Shown: piece by piece, positions 17,939-27,110 of the stretch
Position numbering within the stretch: the first letter of the stretch is position 1
How the letters are laid out: each line of letters opens with the position of its first letter
Source of the DNA: Massilia timonae CCUG 45783
Lineage (GTDB): Bacteria > Pseudomonadota > Gammaproteobacteria > Burkholderiales > Burkholderiaceae_D
Direction: 5' to 3'
Length of the DNA stretch: 64,000 bases
Assembly (NCBI RefSeq): GCF_000315425.1
Contig: NZ_JH992926.1
Coordinates: 161,161 to 225,160 of the forward strand
The notes under the pieces: generated by a model
The model's input: the letters and a program-made list of their open reading frames with translations, nothing else
Databases searched by the model: none
Told to the model about the DNA's origin: nothing
Made by a program: the position numbers and the translations under genes

Positions 17939-18913
17939 TCAGTCGGCGAAAGCGCCGGCTTTCTTGATGATCGGACCCCACAGGTCGATCTGCTGCTTGA
18001 GGTGGGTGCGCAGCGCTTCCGGCGTCGCCTGGTTGGTCGGCACCGGTTCGGTGCCCAGGTCGCTGAAGCGCTTGATCACGTTCGGATCGCGCAGCGAGGC
18101 GCGCAGGGCGTTCGCCAGCGCATCGACGACCGGCTTCGGCGTGCCCTTCGGCGCGTACAGGCCGTGCCAGACGCCGACTTCGAAGTTCGGCAGGGCGCCG
18201 GACGCCAGGGTCGGCAGGTTGGGCAGCGACGGCACGACGGTCTTGGTGGTCACGCCATAGGCCTTGATCTTGCCGCTCTTGATCTGGCTGGTGGTGTTGG
18301 TGGTCTGGTCGCACATGAAGTCCACCTGGCCGCCCAGCAGGTCGTTCATCGCCGGGCCGGTGCCCTTGTAGGGCACGGTGGTCAGCTCGACGCCCATCGC
18401 GGTCTGCAGCAGCATGCCGCACAGGTGCGAGGCCGAACCCAGGCCGGCGTGGGCGTAGGTCACCTTGTCCTTGTTGGCCTTGACGTAGGTGATCAGCTCC
18501 TTCATGTCCTTGGCCGGGAAGTTGCCGCGCGCGACGACGGTCATCGGCACGTCGGTAATCAGGCCGATCGGCTCGAAGCTGGTGATCGCGTCGTACGGCA
18601 GCTTGCGGTACAGGGCAGGGGCGGTCGACTGGCCGATGTGGTGCAGGAACAGGGTGTAGCCGTCGGGAGCGGCCTTGGCCGCGCGCGCCGCGCCGATGGT
18701 GCCGCCGGCGCCGCCGACGTTCTCGATGATGATCTGCTGCTTGAGGGTGGTGCCCATCGACTGCGCCACCAGGCGCGCGACCGTATCGGTCGGGCCGCCG
18801 GCCGCGAACGGCACGATCATGGTGATGGTCTTGTTGGGGTAGTTCTGGGCCTGGGCCAGGCCGCTGCCGAAAGCGGCCAGGCACGCGACAGCGCACAGCA
18901 TCTTGAGCTTCAT
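17939..18913 (-). CDS. tctC: TctC/Bug-family periplasmic binding protein
   Basis: The 324-residue product has a Sec signal peptide ending near AQAQ (residue 23) and the Bug-family start of the mature domain, YPNKTITMIVPFAAGGPTD, followed by GGAGGTIGA and HIGQS segments. It binds a carboxylate in the periplasm and delivers it to TctAB. It is the first gene of the operon. Bug proteins are hugely expanded in beta-proteobacteria, so the ligand cannot be named. Confidence 0.94.
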   Translation of the reverse strand: MKLKMLCAVACLAAFGSGLAQAQNYPNKTITMIVPFAAGGPTDTVARLVAQSMGTTLKQQIIIENVGGAGGTIGAARAAKAAPDGYTLFLHHIGQSTAPALYRKLPYDAITSFEPIGLITDVPMTVVARGNFPAKDMKELITYVKANKDKVTYAHAGLGSASHLCGMLLQTAMGVELTTVPYKGTGPAMNDLLGGQVDFMCDQTTNTTSQIKSGKIKAYGVTTKTVVPSLPNLPTLASGALPNFEVGVWHGLYAPKGTPKPVVDALANALRASLRDPNVIKRFSDLGTEPVPTNQATPEALRTHLKQQIDLWGPIIKKAGAFAD

Positions 18914-19008
18914 GTTTGTCGTCCTCGTTATCTCGTTCTTGGTATGGGATGGCAGTGCGCACCTTTGCGGTGCGTCGCTGCGCTCTAGCGTTGTCTTACG
19001 CAGCTAGG

Positions 19009-19037
19009 GTTGTACCAGTAAACATATTGATATGCAA
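19009..19037 (-). promoter_or_regulatory. Candidate promoter of tctCBA
   Basis: Read on the minus strand, TTGCAT (19032-19037) and TACAAC (19009-19014) are separated by 17 bases and lie about 95 bases upstream of tctC in an AT-richer gap. The palindrome CATAT-TG-ATATG at 19023-19034 overlaps the -35 box and could be an operator. No tctDE two-component pair is present nearby. Confidence 0.4.
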
Positions 19038-19121
19038 CTACGTGGAAATACGTATGTCGCATGGGTGTGACGAGGTTCAGTAAAAGCTGTACAGCCGAAG
19101 GCGAAAATTCGAAAATGACAA

Positions 19122-19145
19122 CGCCGACGGCGGTGGCCGTCGGCG
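19122..19145 (-). terminator. Terminator of the paoABC operon
   Basis: CGCCGACGG (19122-19130) and CCGTCGGCG (19137-19145) form a perfect 9-base stem with a 6-base loop. On the minus strand, 25 bases after the paoC stop, the hairpin is followed by a T-rich stretch (TTGTCATTTTC), as expected of an intrinsic terminator. Confidence 0.75.
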
Positions 19146-19170
19146 CTTCGATGCCGTCGAGAGAATCGGA

Positions 19171-21483
19171 TTACACCGGCGCCTGCACCGGCAGTTCGCG
19201 ATCCCCCATCAGCAGCTTGGCCGGGGTCATCGGCGTGGTGCGCAGGCGCTTGCCGGTCGCGTGGAAGATGGCGTTCGACACCGCCGCCGCCACGCCCACG
19301 ATCCCGATCTCGCCCACGCCCTTGGCGCCGAGCTGCTTGCTCACGATGCGGTCGTCCTCTTCCACGAAGATCACGTCGATGTCGTGGATGTCGGCGTTCA
19401 CCGCCACGTGGTATTCGGCGTAGTTGTGGTTCATGAAGCGCCCGTACCTGTCATCGGTATGGGTTTCTTCATGCAGGGCCTGGCTGATGCCCCACACCAC
19501 CGCGCCGCTGATCTGGCTGGCCGCCGTCTTGGCGCTGATGATGCGCCCGGCCGCGACCGCGCTCACCACGCGGGTCACGCGCACCATGCCCAGCTTCTCG
19601 TTGACGCGCACCTCGCAGAACACGGCCGAGTGCACCGCGCGCGTGTACTTGCGCTGCTTGAGCATCTGCGGCGTCATGAAGAATTTCTCCTCCAGGCGGT
19701 CGAGGTTGGCGTCGCGCAGCACGGCGGAGAGTTCGACCCGCTGCGCCGGATCCTTCTTCAAGAACACTGCGCCGTCGCCGAACTCGACGTCGCGCATGCG
19801 CGCCTTGGCCAGCGGCGAATCCTGCATCGCCGCCGCCATCTTGAGCAGCTGCTTCTTGAGCTTCTCGCAAGCGCCATGCACGCCCGAGCCGACCGTGGCC
19901 ATGTGCGACGAGCCGCCTTCGATCGGCGCCATCGGCAAGGTCGAATCGCCCAGCTGGAAGGTCACCTGCTCGAGCGGCAGGCCAAGCTGTTCGGCGGCGA
20001 CGATCGACATCGCGGTATAGGTGCCGGTGCCGATGTCGGTCGCGGCGCTGCTCACCACCAGGCGGCCATCGGCATGCAGCACGGCGGAGACGCGCGCCAC
20101 CATCACCAGCGAATCCCAGATCCCGGTCGCCATGCCCCAGCCGACCAGCTCGTCGCCGTCCCGCATCGAGCGCGGCTCGAGCGGACGCTGGTCCCAGCCG
20201 AAGCGCTCGGCGCCCTGGCGGTAGCATTCGCGCAGCTCCTTGGTCGAGAACGGCTTGTCCTCGATCGGGGCGACGTCGGTGTAGTTCTTCAGGCGCAGGG
20301 CCAGCGGGTCCATCTTGAGTTCGTACGCCAGCTCGTCCATCGCCACTTCGAGCGCGTGCACGCCGTGGGCGGCGCCGGGCGCGCGCATGTCGATTGGCGT
20401 GAATCGATCATGCGCCACCACCTGGTAGCCGAGCTTGATGTCGGGACAGGCGTACAGCTGGCCGGACCAGTTGACGATCACTTCCACGTAGTCCTCGAGG
20501 CGCGAGGTTTCCTGGATCGCCTCGTGCCAGATCGCCTTGAGCGTGCCGTCATGGTCGGCGCCCAGGCGGATGCGGTGCCAGGTCTCGGGGCGGTGGCCGA
20601 AGCTGAACATCTGCTGGCGCGTGAGCACCACGCGCACCGAGCGTTTCAGCTGCAGCGCGCCCATCACGGCCAGCGGCAGCTGGTACTGCGGACGCAGGCC
20701 GGAACCGAAAGCGCCGCCCACGTAGGGGTTGCGCACCGTCACCTTGTCCTTCGAGATGCCGAAGCCGTGCGAGACGTACCAGCGGCTGTTCTGCGAGCTC
20801 TGGGTCTTGTCGTAGATGGTCAGGTGGCCATCCTCGCCATAGATCACGGTGGAGGCGAACATCTCCATCGGATTGTGATGCTCGACCCCGTTGTAGTACT
20901 GCGAGTCGACCTTGACCGGGGCATTCGCGAACGCCTTTTCGCCGTCGCCGGTGCTGCTCGGCGGCGTGAAGCCGGCCTTCATCTTCTTCGGCTCATAGGC
21001 TTCGCCCAGGCGTTCCAGGTGGTTGGTCTCGTGCTCGTCGACGTCGTAATGCACGCGCACCAGCTGGGCCGCGTGGCGCGCCGCCTCGAAGGTGTCGGCG
21101 ATCACCAGGGCCACCGGCTGGCCGCTGTAGAAGATCTGGTCCGAGAACAGGGGCCGGAAGGGCGAGCCGACGGGAGCGGTCATGTCCTTCCAGGCGATGT
21201 CGAGGGAGCGCATCTTGGGGCGGTTCTCGTGGGTCATGACGGAAATCACGCCATGCGCGGTGAGGGCGTCGACGGTGTCGATGCGGGTGATGCGGCCCTT
21301 GGCGACGGTGCTGCTGACGACGACGCCATAGCACAGGTCGGGCGCGAACACCTCGGCCGCGTACTGGGCCTGGCCGGTGACCTTGGCGCGGCCGTCGACG
21401 CGCGAGACGGCCATGCCGCTCTTGACGCGGCCGGTGCCGGCCGGCGCGCTCGGCGCTCGCAGTTCTGGAATCAGGTCGGTCAT
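19171..21483 (-). CDS. paoC: Aldehyde oxidoreductase, molybdenum-binding subunit
   Basis: The 770-residue protein is the large subunit of a xanthine dehydrogenase-family enzyme, closest in layout to E. coli PaoC (YagR). It starts with the recognisable MTDLIPEL and has SRVDGRAKVTGQAQYAAEV, then the molybdopterin-binding segments, and GAKGVGEIG near the C-terminus, whose glutamate is the general base of the family. It would oxidise aldehydes at the molybdenum centre and pass electrons to the iron-sulfur and FAD subunits. The start is ATG 21483, overlapping the stop of paoB by four bases. It is the last gene of the operon and is followed by a terminator hairpin. Confidence 0.93.
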   Translation of the reverse strand: MTDLIPELRAPSAPAGTGRVKSGMAVSRVDGRAKVTGQAQYAAEVFAPDLCYGVVVSSTVAKGRITRIDTVDALTAHGVISVMTHENRPKMRSLDIAWKDMTAPVGSPFRPLFSDQIFYSGQPVALVIADTFEAARHAAQLVRVHYDVDEHETNHLERLGEAYEPKKMKAGFTPPSSTGDGEKAFANAPVKVDSQYYNGVEHHNPMEMFASTVIYGEDGHLTIYDKTQSSQNSRWYVSHGFGISKDKVTVRNPYVGGAFGSGLRPQYQLPLAVMGALQLKRSVRVVLTRQQMFSFGHRPETWHRIRLGADHDGTLKAIWHEAIQETSRLEDYVEVIVNWSGQLYACPDIKLGYQVVAHDRFTPIDMRAPGAAHGVHALEVAMDELAYELKMDPLALRLKNYTDVAPIEDKPFSTKELRECYRQGAERFGWDQRPLEPRSMRDGDELVGWGMATGIWDSLVMVARVSAVLHADGRLVVSSAATDIGTGTYTAMSIVAAEQLGLPLEQVTFQLGDSTLPMAPIEGGSSHMATVGSGVHGACEKLKKQLLKMAAAMQDSPLAKARMRDVEFGDGAVFLKKDPAQRVELSAVLRDANLDRLEEKFFMTPQMLKQRKYTRAVHSAVFCEVRVNEKLGMVRVTRVVSAVAAGRIISAKTAASQISGAVVWGISQALHEETHTDDRYGRFMNHNYAEYHVAVNADIHDIDVIFVEEDDRIVSKQLGAKGVGEIGIVGVAAAVSNAIFHATGKRLRTTPMTPAKLLMGDRELPVQAPV

Positions 21484-22514
21484 GCTCGGTCTCCTTCTGG
21501 ATGGCGGTCGCTGCCGCTGGCGATATCGGTGCCGCGGGCGGCGCTGGTCAAGGCCTGGACGATGGCGTTCTTCGCCAGCGCCGGCTTGAAGTCGTTCTGG
21601 CCGAAGCTGCGCGCGCCCTGTAGAATGGTGTCGGCGACGGCGGCGAAGGCTTCCTCGCCGGCCGCCTTGCCCACCAGTTGCGCTTCTGCCGCTTCGATCC
21701 GCCACGGCTTGTGGGCGACGCCGCCGAGCGCGATGCGCGCAGCCTTGATCGTGCCGTCGTCATCGAGGTCGAGGGCGGCCGCCACCGACACCAGCGCGAA
21801 CGCGTAGGACAGGCGGTCGCGCACCTTGATGTAGGCGCTGTGGGCGATGAAGCGGTCGGCCTGCGGGACGGTGATGTGGGTGATCAGTTCGCCCGGCTGC
21901 AGGGTGTTGTCGATCTCGGGACGGTCTTCCGGCAGGCGGTGGAACTCGGCGAAGGGGATTTGCCGCTTGCCGCTGCTGGACTGGACGTGCACGGTCGCAT
22001 CCAACGCGCGCAGGGCCACGCACATATCGGACGGGTGGGTCGCGATGCAGGCTTCGCTGGTGCCCAGGATCGCATGCTGGCGGTTGACGCCATCCCTGGC
22101 CGGGCAGCCGGTGCCGGGCTCGCGCTTGTTGCAGGCGGTGCCGACGTCATAGAAGTAGACGCAGCGGGTGCGCTGCATCAGGTTGCCGCCATTGCTCGCC
22201 ATATTGCGCAGCTGGGGCGAGGCGCCGGCCAGGATCGCGCTCGACAGCAGCGGGAAGCGTTCGCGCACCAGCGGGTCGTAGGCGGTGTCGGCGTTGCGGG
22301 CGAGGGCGCCCAGCAGCAGGCCGCCGTCGTCGCCGACCTCCACCTTGTCCAGGCCGAGGCCATTGATGTCGACCAGTTGCGAAGGGCGCATCACGCCTTC
22401 CTTCATCAGGTCGAGCAGGTTGGTGCCGCCCGCGATCGGGCGCGCTTCGCCGGCGCTCAAGGCCGCCAGCACGCCGTCGAGGTCCTTCGATTGGGTGAAG
22501 GTGAATGGATTCAT
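21480..22514 (-). CDS. paoB: Aldehyde oxidoreductase, FAD and iron-sulfur subunit
   Basis: This 344-residue subunit has the FAD-binding AGGTNLLDLMK (28-38) and ASPQLRNMASNGGNL (about 98-112) segments. It also has the extra cysteines at 118, 128 and 137 in RCVYFYDVGTACNKREPGTG, plus later SEACIATHPSDM. In E. coli PaoB this insertion binds a [4Fe-4S] cluster, and the close match is why I use the pao name. Electrons pass from molybdenum through the clusters to FAD. The start and stop both overlap neighbouring genes by four bases. Confidence 0.93.
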   Translation of the reverse strand: MNPFTFTQSKDLDGVLAALSAGEARPIAGGTNLLDLMKEGVMRPSQLVDINGLGLDKVEVGDDGGLLLGALARNADTAYDPLVRERFPLLSSAILAGASPQLRNMASNGGNLMQRTRCVYFYDVGTACNKREPGTGCPARDGVNRQHAILGTSEACIATHPSDMCVALRALDATVHVQSSSGKRQIPFAEFHRLPEDRPEIDNTLQPGELITHITVPQADRFIAHSAYIKVRDRLSYAFALVSVAAALDLDDDGTIKAARIALGGVAHKPWRIEAAEAQLVGKAAGEEAFAAVADTILQGARSFGQNDFKPALAKNAIVQALTSAARGTDIASGSDRHPEGDRA

Positions 22515-23044
22515 GCGAGCACCGCCCCGGTCGTGAAGGCGGGCTTGTCGCCGCTATCTTTCTTGCGCAGGTCCATCACCTGGACCACGGCGTCCGCGAT
22601 CTGCGGATAGGCGCCGCAACGGCAGATATTGCCGCTCATGAGTTCGCGCACGTCGTCGCGCGACCTGGCCTGGTCCTCGTTCATCAGGCCCACGGCCGAA
22701 CACAGCTGCCCAGGGGTGCAGTAGCCGCACTGGAAGGCGTCGCAGTCGATGAAGGCTTGCTGGATCGGGTGCAGGTCTTCGCCGTTGGCCAGGCCTTCGA
22801 CCGTGGTGATCTCTTTACCGTCCTGCATGACCGCCAGGGTCAGGCAGGAATTGATGCGCTTGCCGTCCACCAGCACCGTGCATGCGCCGCATTGTCCCTG
22901 GTCGCAGCCCTTCTTGGTGCCGGTCATGCCTGCGCGCTCGCGCAACAGGTCAAGCAAGGTCACCCAGGACTCGACGTTGAATTCGCGGTCCTGCCCGTTG
23001 ATACGCAGGCGGACCGGATACTGCTGGTGAAGTTCCATGGTCAT
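22511..23044 (-). CDS. paoA: Aldehyde oxidoreductase, 2Fe-2S subunit
   Basis: The 177-residue subunit has a plant-type ferredoxin domain with cysteines 47, 52, 55 and 67 (GCDQGQCGACTVLVDG) and a second [2Fe-2S] helical domain with CGYC (106-109) and CRC (141-143). E. coli PaoA carries a twin-arginine signal; this protein begins MTMELHQQYPVRLRINGQDR with no signal, so the complex should be cytoplasmic. It is the first gene of paoABC. No paoD-like (XdhC family) maturation gene follows. Confidence 0.93.
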   Translation of the reverse strand: MTMELHQQYPVRLRINGQDREFNVESWVTLLDLLRERAGMTGTKKGCDQGQCGACTVLVDGKRINSCLTLAVMQDGKEITTVEGLANGEDLHPIQQAFIDCDAFQCGYCTPGQLCSAVGLMNEDQARSRDDVRELMSGNICRCGAYPQIADAVVQVMDLRKKDSGDKPAFTTGAVLA

Positions 23045-23136
23045 TCCCCTCTATGAGAAGCCATGATCTTACCCGTGCAGCCGGGTGCGTCACGGTTAGG
23101 TGACGCACCTATTCTTGAGGTAACTTGTTATTTTGC

Positions 23137-24027
23137 TCAGGGACCGCGGAATACCACTGTTTTGTTGCCGTCGACAAAGACGCGGCGTTCGATGTGGAAT
23201 TTGACCGCCGCCGCCAGCGCCAGGCACTCGTTGTCGCGGCCGACGCGGGTCAGCTGGTCGACCCGGTAGTTGTGGTCGACCCTGGTCAGCACCTGCTCGA
23301 TGATCGGGCCCTCGTCGAGATCGGGCGTGGCGTAATGGGCCGTCGCGCCGATCAGCTTGACCCCGCGGTCGAAGGCTTGCTGGTAGGGTTTGGCGCCCTT
23401 GAAGCCGGGCAGGAAGGAGTGGTGGATATTGATGCACTTGCCGGCCAGGCGCCGCGCCAGCTCGTCCGACAGGATCTGCATATAGCGCGCCAGGATCACG
23501 AGTTCAGAGCCGGTCTCCTCGAAAATCTCGAACAGGCGCGCCTCTTGCTGCGTCTTGTTGTCCTTGGTGACCGGCAGGAACACGAAGCGGATGCCTTCGC
23601 GTTCGACCATCGGGCGCAGGTCGAGGTGGTTCGACACCACCGCCGTGATCTGCATGTTCAGTTCGCCGTTACGGCGGCGGTACAGCAGGTCGTCCAGGCA
23701 GTGGTCGGTCTTGGAGACCATGATCACGGTGCGCACCGGATCGAGCGGGTCGAACATCTTCCACTGCATCTCGAGGCGGCCGGCGACCAGGTCGGCGAAC
23801 TCGCTGCGGATGCGGTCGATCGGTGGGGAGTTTTCTTGCTGGCGAAACACGGCGCGCATGAAGAAACGCGCGGTCGAATCGTCGTCGAACTGTTCCAGCG
23901 CGCAGATATAGCAGTCGCGCTCGGCGAGGAAGGTCGCCACGGCGGCGACGATGCCGGTGCCGGCCGGGCAGCTGGCGTTGAGGATGTATTCGATGCGGCC
24001 GGCGGGCGCCGGGGCGATGCTGCTCAT
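23137..24027 (-). CDS. purU: Formyltetrahydrofolate deformylase
   Basis: The 296-residue enzyme hydrolyses 10-formyltetrahydrofolate to formate and tetrahydrofolate and balances one-carbon pools. An ACT domain (about residues 10-90) precedes the formyltransferase fold, which has the catalytic region NIHHSFLPGFKGAKPYQQA and the later aspartate in ATPDLDEGPIIEQ. Length and order are as usual. It stands alone upstream of paoABC with a gap of about 90 bases, so joint transcription is possible but not needed. Confidence 0.96.
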   Translation of the reverse strand: MSSIAPAPAGRIEYILNASCPAGTGIVAAVATFLAERDCYICALEQFDDDSTARFFMRAVFRQQENSPPIDRIRSEFADLVAGRLEMQWKMFDPLDPVRTVIMVSKTDHCLDDLLYRRRNGELNMQITAVVSNHLDLRPMVEREGIRFVFLPVTKDNKTQQEARLFEIFEETGSELVILARYMQILSDELARRLAGKCINIHHSFLPGFKGAKPYQQAFDRGVKLIGATAHYATPDLDEGPIIEQVLTRVDHNYRVDQLTRVGRDNECLALAAAVKFHIERRVFVDGNKTVVFRGP

Positions 24028-24242
24028 GGGTGATTCCTGTCGGTTAGGGGCTGGATGCGAAGTGCCCGTCCGTCACGCGACACCGGCCAGGTGGGACGGC
24101 GGCAGCTCTGGTTTCCGGCGCCGCCGGGTCGGCAGCGCTGGCAAGGCGATGTTGTCAGAATGTATAGAATGATGGATGTGGCCGATGTCGTCAAGCGTGC
24201 ATGTCAGGCGTGCTACCATGCGCGCTTTTTTCCAGGGTTCCG

Positions 24243-24740
24243 ATGCCGACGCCAACGCATATCCGTCCAATGCTGTTCGCCGATCTCGATGCCGTGCTGC
24301 GCGTGCAGGCGGCCTGCTATCCACCGGCGATGCAGGAAGCGGCGCCCGTGGTAAAGGCGCGGCGCGATGCGGCGGCCGCCACCTGCCTGGTCGCATGCGA
24401 CGCCGACGGCGTGTGCGGCTACCTGTTCGCCTACCCGTCGCGCCTGGGGCGGGTCACCGACCTCGGGGCGGCGTTCGAGATCGCGCCGGACGCCGACACG
24501 CTGTACCTGCACGACCTGGCGGTCGATGCGCGCGCGCTCGGACGCGGGCTGGCGCGATCGCTGGTGGAGCGCTTGCTGGACCTCGGCCGCGATCTGGCGT
24601 TGTCCCATGCCGCGCTGGTGTCGGTGCAGGACAGCACGCGCTTCTGGAGCGGCTTCGGCTTCGCGGCGCGGGCCACCGGCGATGCGGGCCTGCTCACGTA
24701 TCCGGCGGGAGCGCTCTACATGGCGCGCCCGCTGGCCTGA
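24243..24740 (+). CDS. GNAT-family N-acetyltransferase
   Basis: The 165-residue protein has the acetyl-CoA-binding pattern of the GNAT fold: a strand LYLHDLAVDARALGRGLARS (about residues 92-111) with the Q/R-x-x-G-x-A-like RGLARSL loop, then the terminal FWSGFGFAAR element. It transfers an acetyl group to an amine of unknown identity. ATG 24243 is the first start consistent with the fold. The gene converges on the hypothetical secreted protein at 24750. Confidence 0.88.
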   Translation: MPTPTHIRPMLFADLDAVLRVQAACYPPAMQEAAPVVKARRDAAAATCLVACDADGVCGYLFAYPSRLGRVTDLGAAFEIAPDADTLYLHDLAVDARALGRGLARSLVERLLDLGRDLALSHAALVSVQDSTRFWSGFGFAARATGDAGLLTYPAGALYMARPLA

Positions 24741-24749
24741 CGCGCTGGA

Positions 24750-25214
24750 TCATTCGACGCGGCGCACCTTGGCCGAGGCGTTGGTGCCGTCCACGCGCAT
24801 GAAGATGGTGCCGAACAGATTGCGTTCCATGCTGACCTTGACGTCGGTGCGCGGCGCCAGGACCGCGTCGCTGCCGTCGATGACGCGCCACACCTGGCCG
24901 TTGGCCAGGCGGATCCGCGAACCCGGGCCCCAGCCTTCGAAGCTGCCCACGATGGTGCTCTGCACCGACTGGGGCTGCTCCTCGCGCTGTTTCACCGCTT
25001 CCATGCCGAAGTTTTGCTCGGCGCGGGCCGCCGCCACCGGCGCACCGGCCGCCTGCGCGGCTGCCGCGGGACTTGCCGCGCCAAGGGGAATCGCGTCATA
25101 GCAGGCCACGCGCGCCGCGACGTCGCTCACGGCGCGGCATTTCAGGAGCGCGGCGTCGTTGGCGAGCGCGGAACCGGAGGCAAGGAGCAATACGGCAAGA
25201 GGCAGGGCTTTCAT
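24750..25214 (-). CDS. Hypothetical secreted protein
   Basis: The 154-residue protein begins with a signal peptide (MKALPLAVLLLASGSALAND, cleavage near residue 19). The mature protein has a cysteine pair in LKCRAVSDVAARVACYDAI (about 24-42), an alanine-rich linker, and a C-terminal small beta domain (GSRIRLANGQVWRVIDG) that looks like an SH3- or OB-like fold. The cysteine motif is shared by many periplasmic proteins of beta-proteobacteria of unknown role. I cannot name a function. Confidence 0.75.
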   Translation of the reverse strand: MKALPLAVLLLASGSALANDAALLKCRAVSDVAARVACYDAIPLGAASPAAAAQAAGAPVAAARAEQNFGMEAVKQREEQPQSVQSTIVGSFEGWGPGSRIRLANGQVWRVIDGSDAVLAPRTDVKVSMERNLFGTIFMRVDGTNASAKVRRVE

Positions 25215-25396
25215 CGGAATCCTAGGTAGTGGTGGAAGCTCGCCCGCGGGCGGGGCCGGGGCGGCTACGATTATAGGGGATGAGCATGCCGGAGTGGAAA
25301 TCGCGGGCCGGCCGGCAGATGCGCGCGGTTCATCCTATACTGCAGGGCGGCGCCAGGCACTCCCAAGCCATCGCGCCTCCGACACGAAGGAAGAAC

Positions 25397-25693
25397 ATGA
25401 ACCAGCAAGTGACGATCATCGCCACCCTGTACGCCAGGGCGGGCCAGGAAGCCGCGCTCGCGGCGCGCATGCACGCGATGACGATGGAAACCCGCAAGGA
25501 AGCCGGCTGCATCCTGTACGAGCTGCAGCGCTCGACCGAAGACCCGCGCGAGTTCATCATGGTGGAATACTGGCGCGATGCCGAGGCGGTGGCGCTGCAC
25601 GACGCCAGCGCGCACATGGCGGCCCTGGTGGCCGACCTGCCGGCGCTGGTCGAGCGCCCGGTGGCGGTGCGCAAGTACACACCCGCCGGCTGA
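25397..25693 (+). CDS. Antibiotic biosynthesis monooxygenase (ABM) family protein
   Basis: The 98-residue protein is a single ABM ferredoxin-like domain: VTIIATLYARAGQEAALAA at the start, RKEAGCILYELQRS in the middle and FIMVEYWRDAEAV before the last helix. Such proteins act as cofactor-free quinone-forming monooxygenases or as small stress enzymes like YgiN. The ATG at 25397 follows a GAAGGAAG site. It is transcribed away from the secreted hypothetical gene. Confidence 0.9.
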   Translation: MNQQVTIIATLYARAGQEAALAARMHAMTMETRKEAGCILYELQRSTEDPREFIMVEYWRDAEAVALHDASAHMAALVADLPALVERPVAVRKYTPAG

Positions 25694-25780
25694 AAGCGGC
25701 AGGGCCTCGCCCGCGGCCACGCTTCGGACCTGGTCCGAACGGATGAGCTGTCGAGATATTTAACACTCGCTGCTTCCGTA

Positions 25781-25811
25781 TTGACAATCGGCGAAAAATC
25801 TTTCGTCAAAT
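25781..25811 (+). promoter_or_regulatory. Weak candidate promoter for the PEP-CTERM gene
   Basis: TTGACA at 25781-25786 is a consensus -35 box in an AT-richer stretch. A -10-like TCAAAT at 25806-25811 lies 19 bases downstream, which is long. It is the best match in the 190 bases before the gene. Confidence 0.3.
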
Positions 25812-25886
25812 CAAGGAGTTGCCGCCGCGAAGGTCACAGGCCCGGTTCTTGCTCATTCATGGTGAGTAACCATGAGGAGCATGTCG

Positions 25887-26510
25887 ATGTTGCGTATCAC
25901 CCCGTTGCTGTTCGCGGCCGCACTGCTGGCCCAGCCGGCGCAGGCCGCCGTGACCTATTCCTGGCAGCAGGTCGAGGCATCCGAGTCGATGCCGCCCGGC
26001 CTGAACTTTGAGCTGGTGTTTTCCGATGCGGCGGTCGCGCAGGGCAGCCTCTACCTCGATTTCACCAATATGTGCGACCTGGACGGGCCGTGCCTGGATC
26101 CCCAGGACAGCCTGCTGTCGCTGCGCTACTGGTACGAAGAGCCGTTCTCGGGCGATTACCGGCACAACTACATCGACTACGGCTACCGCCAGCTGCCGCA
26201 GCACTACTATGACAAGATCAGGCTGGACGTGACCTTCCTGCCTGGCGGCGTGCTCAGCGGCGAGATCTTCGCCACCGACGGCAATTCGCACTTCACGCTG
26301 GGCAGCACGGGCAGCCTGTTCACGGTGCTGAACGCGCACAGCGACGAGCCGTTCGGCTGCGCCTACGAAAGACCGGCCTGCTCGGGCTCCACCGGCCTGC
26401 TGGTGGGCGAGCCGCTCGAGGGCGAGGTGCCCGAGCCGTCCAGCGTGCTGCTCGCCGGCCTGGGCCTGGCCGCGGCCTGGCTCACCCTGCGCCGGCGGCC
26501 AGGGCGCTGA
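25887..26510 (+). CDS. PEP-CTERM sorting-signal protein
   Basis: The 207-residue exported protein has a signal peptide ending near AQAA and a C-terminal PEP-CTERM signal: VPEPSSVLLAGLGLAAAW followed by the basic tail TLRRRPGR. Such proteins are handed to exosortase and end up at the surface, often with exopolysaccharide. The middle is rich in aromatic and acidic residues and has two cysteine-containing loops (CDLDGPC; CAYERPAC). ATG 25887 is preferred because GGAG lies seven bases before it; ATGs at 25872 and 25881 are in frame. The exosortase gene is not in this window. Confidence 0.85.
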   Translation: MLRITPLLFAAALLAQPAQAAVTYSWQQVEASESMPPGLNFELVFSDAAVAQGSLYLDFTNMCDLDGPCLDPQDSLLSLRYWYEEPFSGDYRHNYIDYGYRQLPQHYYDKIRLDVTFLPGGVLSGEIFATDGNSHFTLGSTGSLFTVLNAHSDEPFGCAYERPACSGSTGLLVGEPLEGEVPEPSSVLLAGLGLAAAWLTLRRRPGR

Positions 26511-26511
26511 C

Positions 26512-27045
26512 TCAGGCTGTCGGCGCCAGCAGCGCCGCGGTGTCGGCCGCGCCCATGCGCTGCGCCGCGTCGAAGGCGCTGACGCCGTCGGCATCGCGCC
26601 GTGACGGGTCGGCGCCGCGCTCCATCAGCAGGCGGGCGATCTCGACCCGGTTGAACATCGCGGCGAACATCAGCGCGGTCTTGCCGGACGGTCCCGCATG
26701 GTCGGCGATGGCGCCGTGGTCCAGCAGCAGCTTCGTCACCGCCAGGTCGCCCTTGAAGGCGGCGCCATGCAGCGGGGTCTGGGAAGCGTCGTTCATGAGT
26801 TGCGGATCGGCGCCGTGCTCCAGCAGCACGCGCGCGGCGTCGTGGTGGCCGTGGTAGCAGGCCAGCATCAGGAGGCTGTCGCCGCGTTCGTTGCGCAGAT
26901 TGGGCGGCAGGCCCTGGGCCAGCAGGGCGCCGAGCGATTCGGCTTCGCCGGCGCGGGCGTGCTGGAATACCTTGCGCACCCATTCGAGGGTGGCTTCATC
27001 GAGTTCCGCCGGCGCGGCCGGCGGGGTGGTGTCATTGGCTTGCAT
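26512..27045 (-). CDS. Ankyrin-repeat protein
   Basis: The 177-residue protein has about four ankyrin repeats from residue 35 to the end, with the usual GDSLLMLACYHGHHDAARVL, QTPLHGAAFKGDLAVTKLLL and KTALMFAAMFNRVEIARLL units. It has no signal peptide, so it is probably a cytoplasmic protein-interaction module. Its stop codon lies one base after the stop of the convergent PEP-CTERM gene. Confidence 0.9.
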   Translation of the reverse strand: MQANDTTPPAAPAELDEATLEWVRKVFQHARAGEAESLGALLAQGLPPNLRNERGDSLLMLACYHGHHDAARVLLEHGADPQLMNDASQTPLHGAAFKGDLAVTKLLLDHGAIADHAGPSGKTALMFAAMFNRVEIARLLMERGADPSRRDADGVSAFDAAQRMGAADTAALLAPTA

Positions 27046-27110
27046 GCATGTTCCTGGTGTCGGTGCGATGCTTGATTAAATCACATCCGGCTGCGACACG
27101 CAGGCGCGCT

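Noticed and set aside
25694..25886. Riboswitch in the AT-rich leader of the PEP-CTERM gene
   Set aside because: No conserved riboswitch core or strong paired helices could be recognised.
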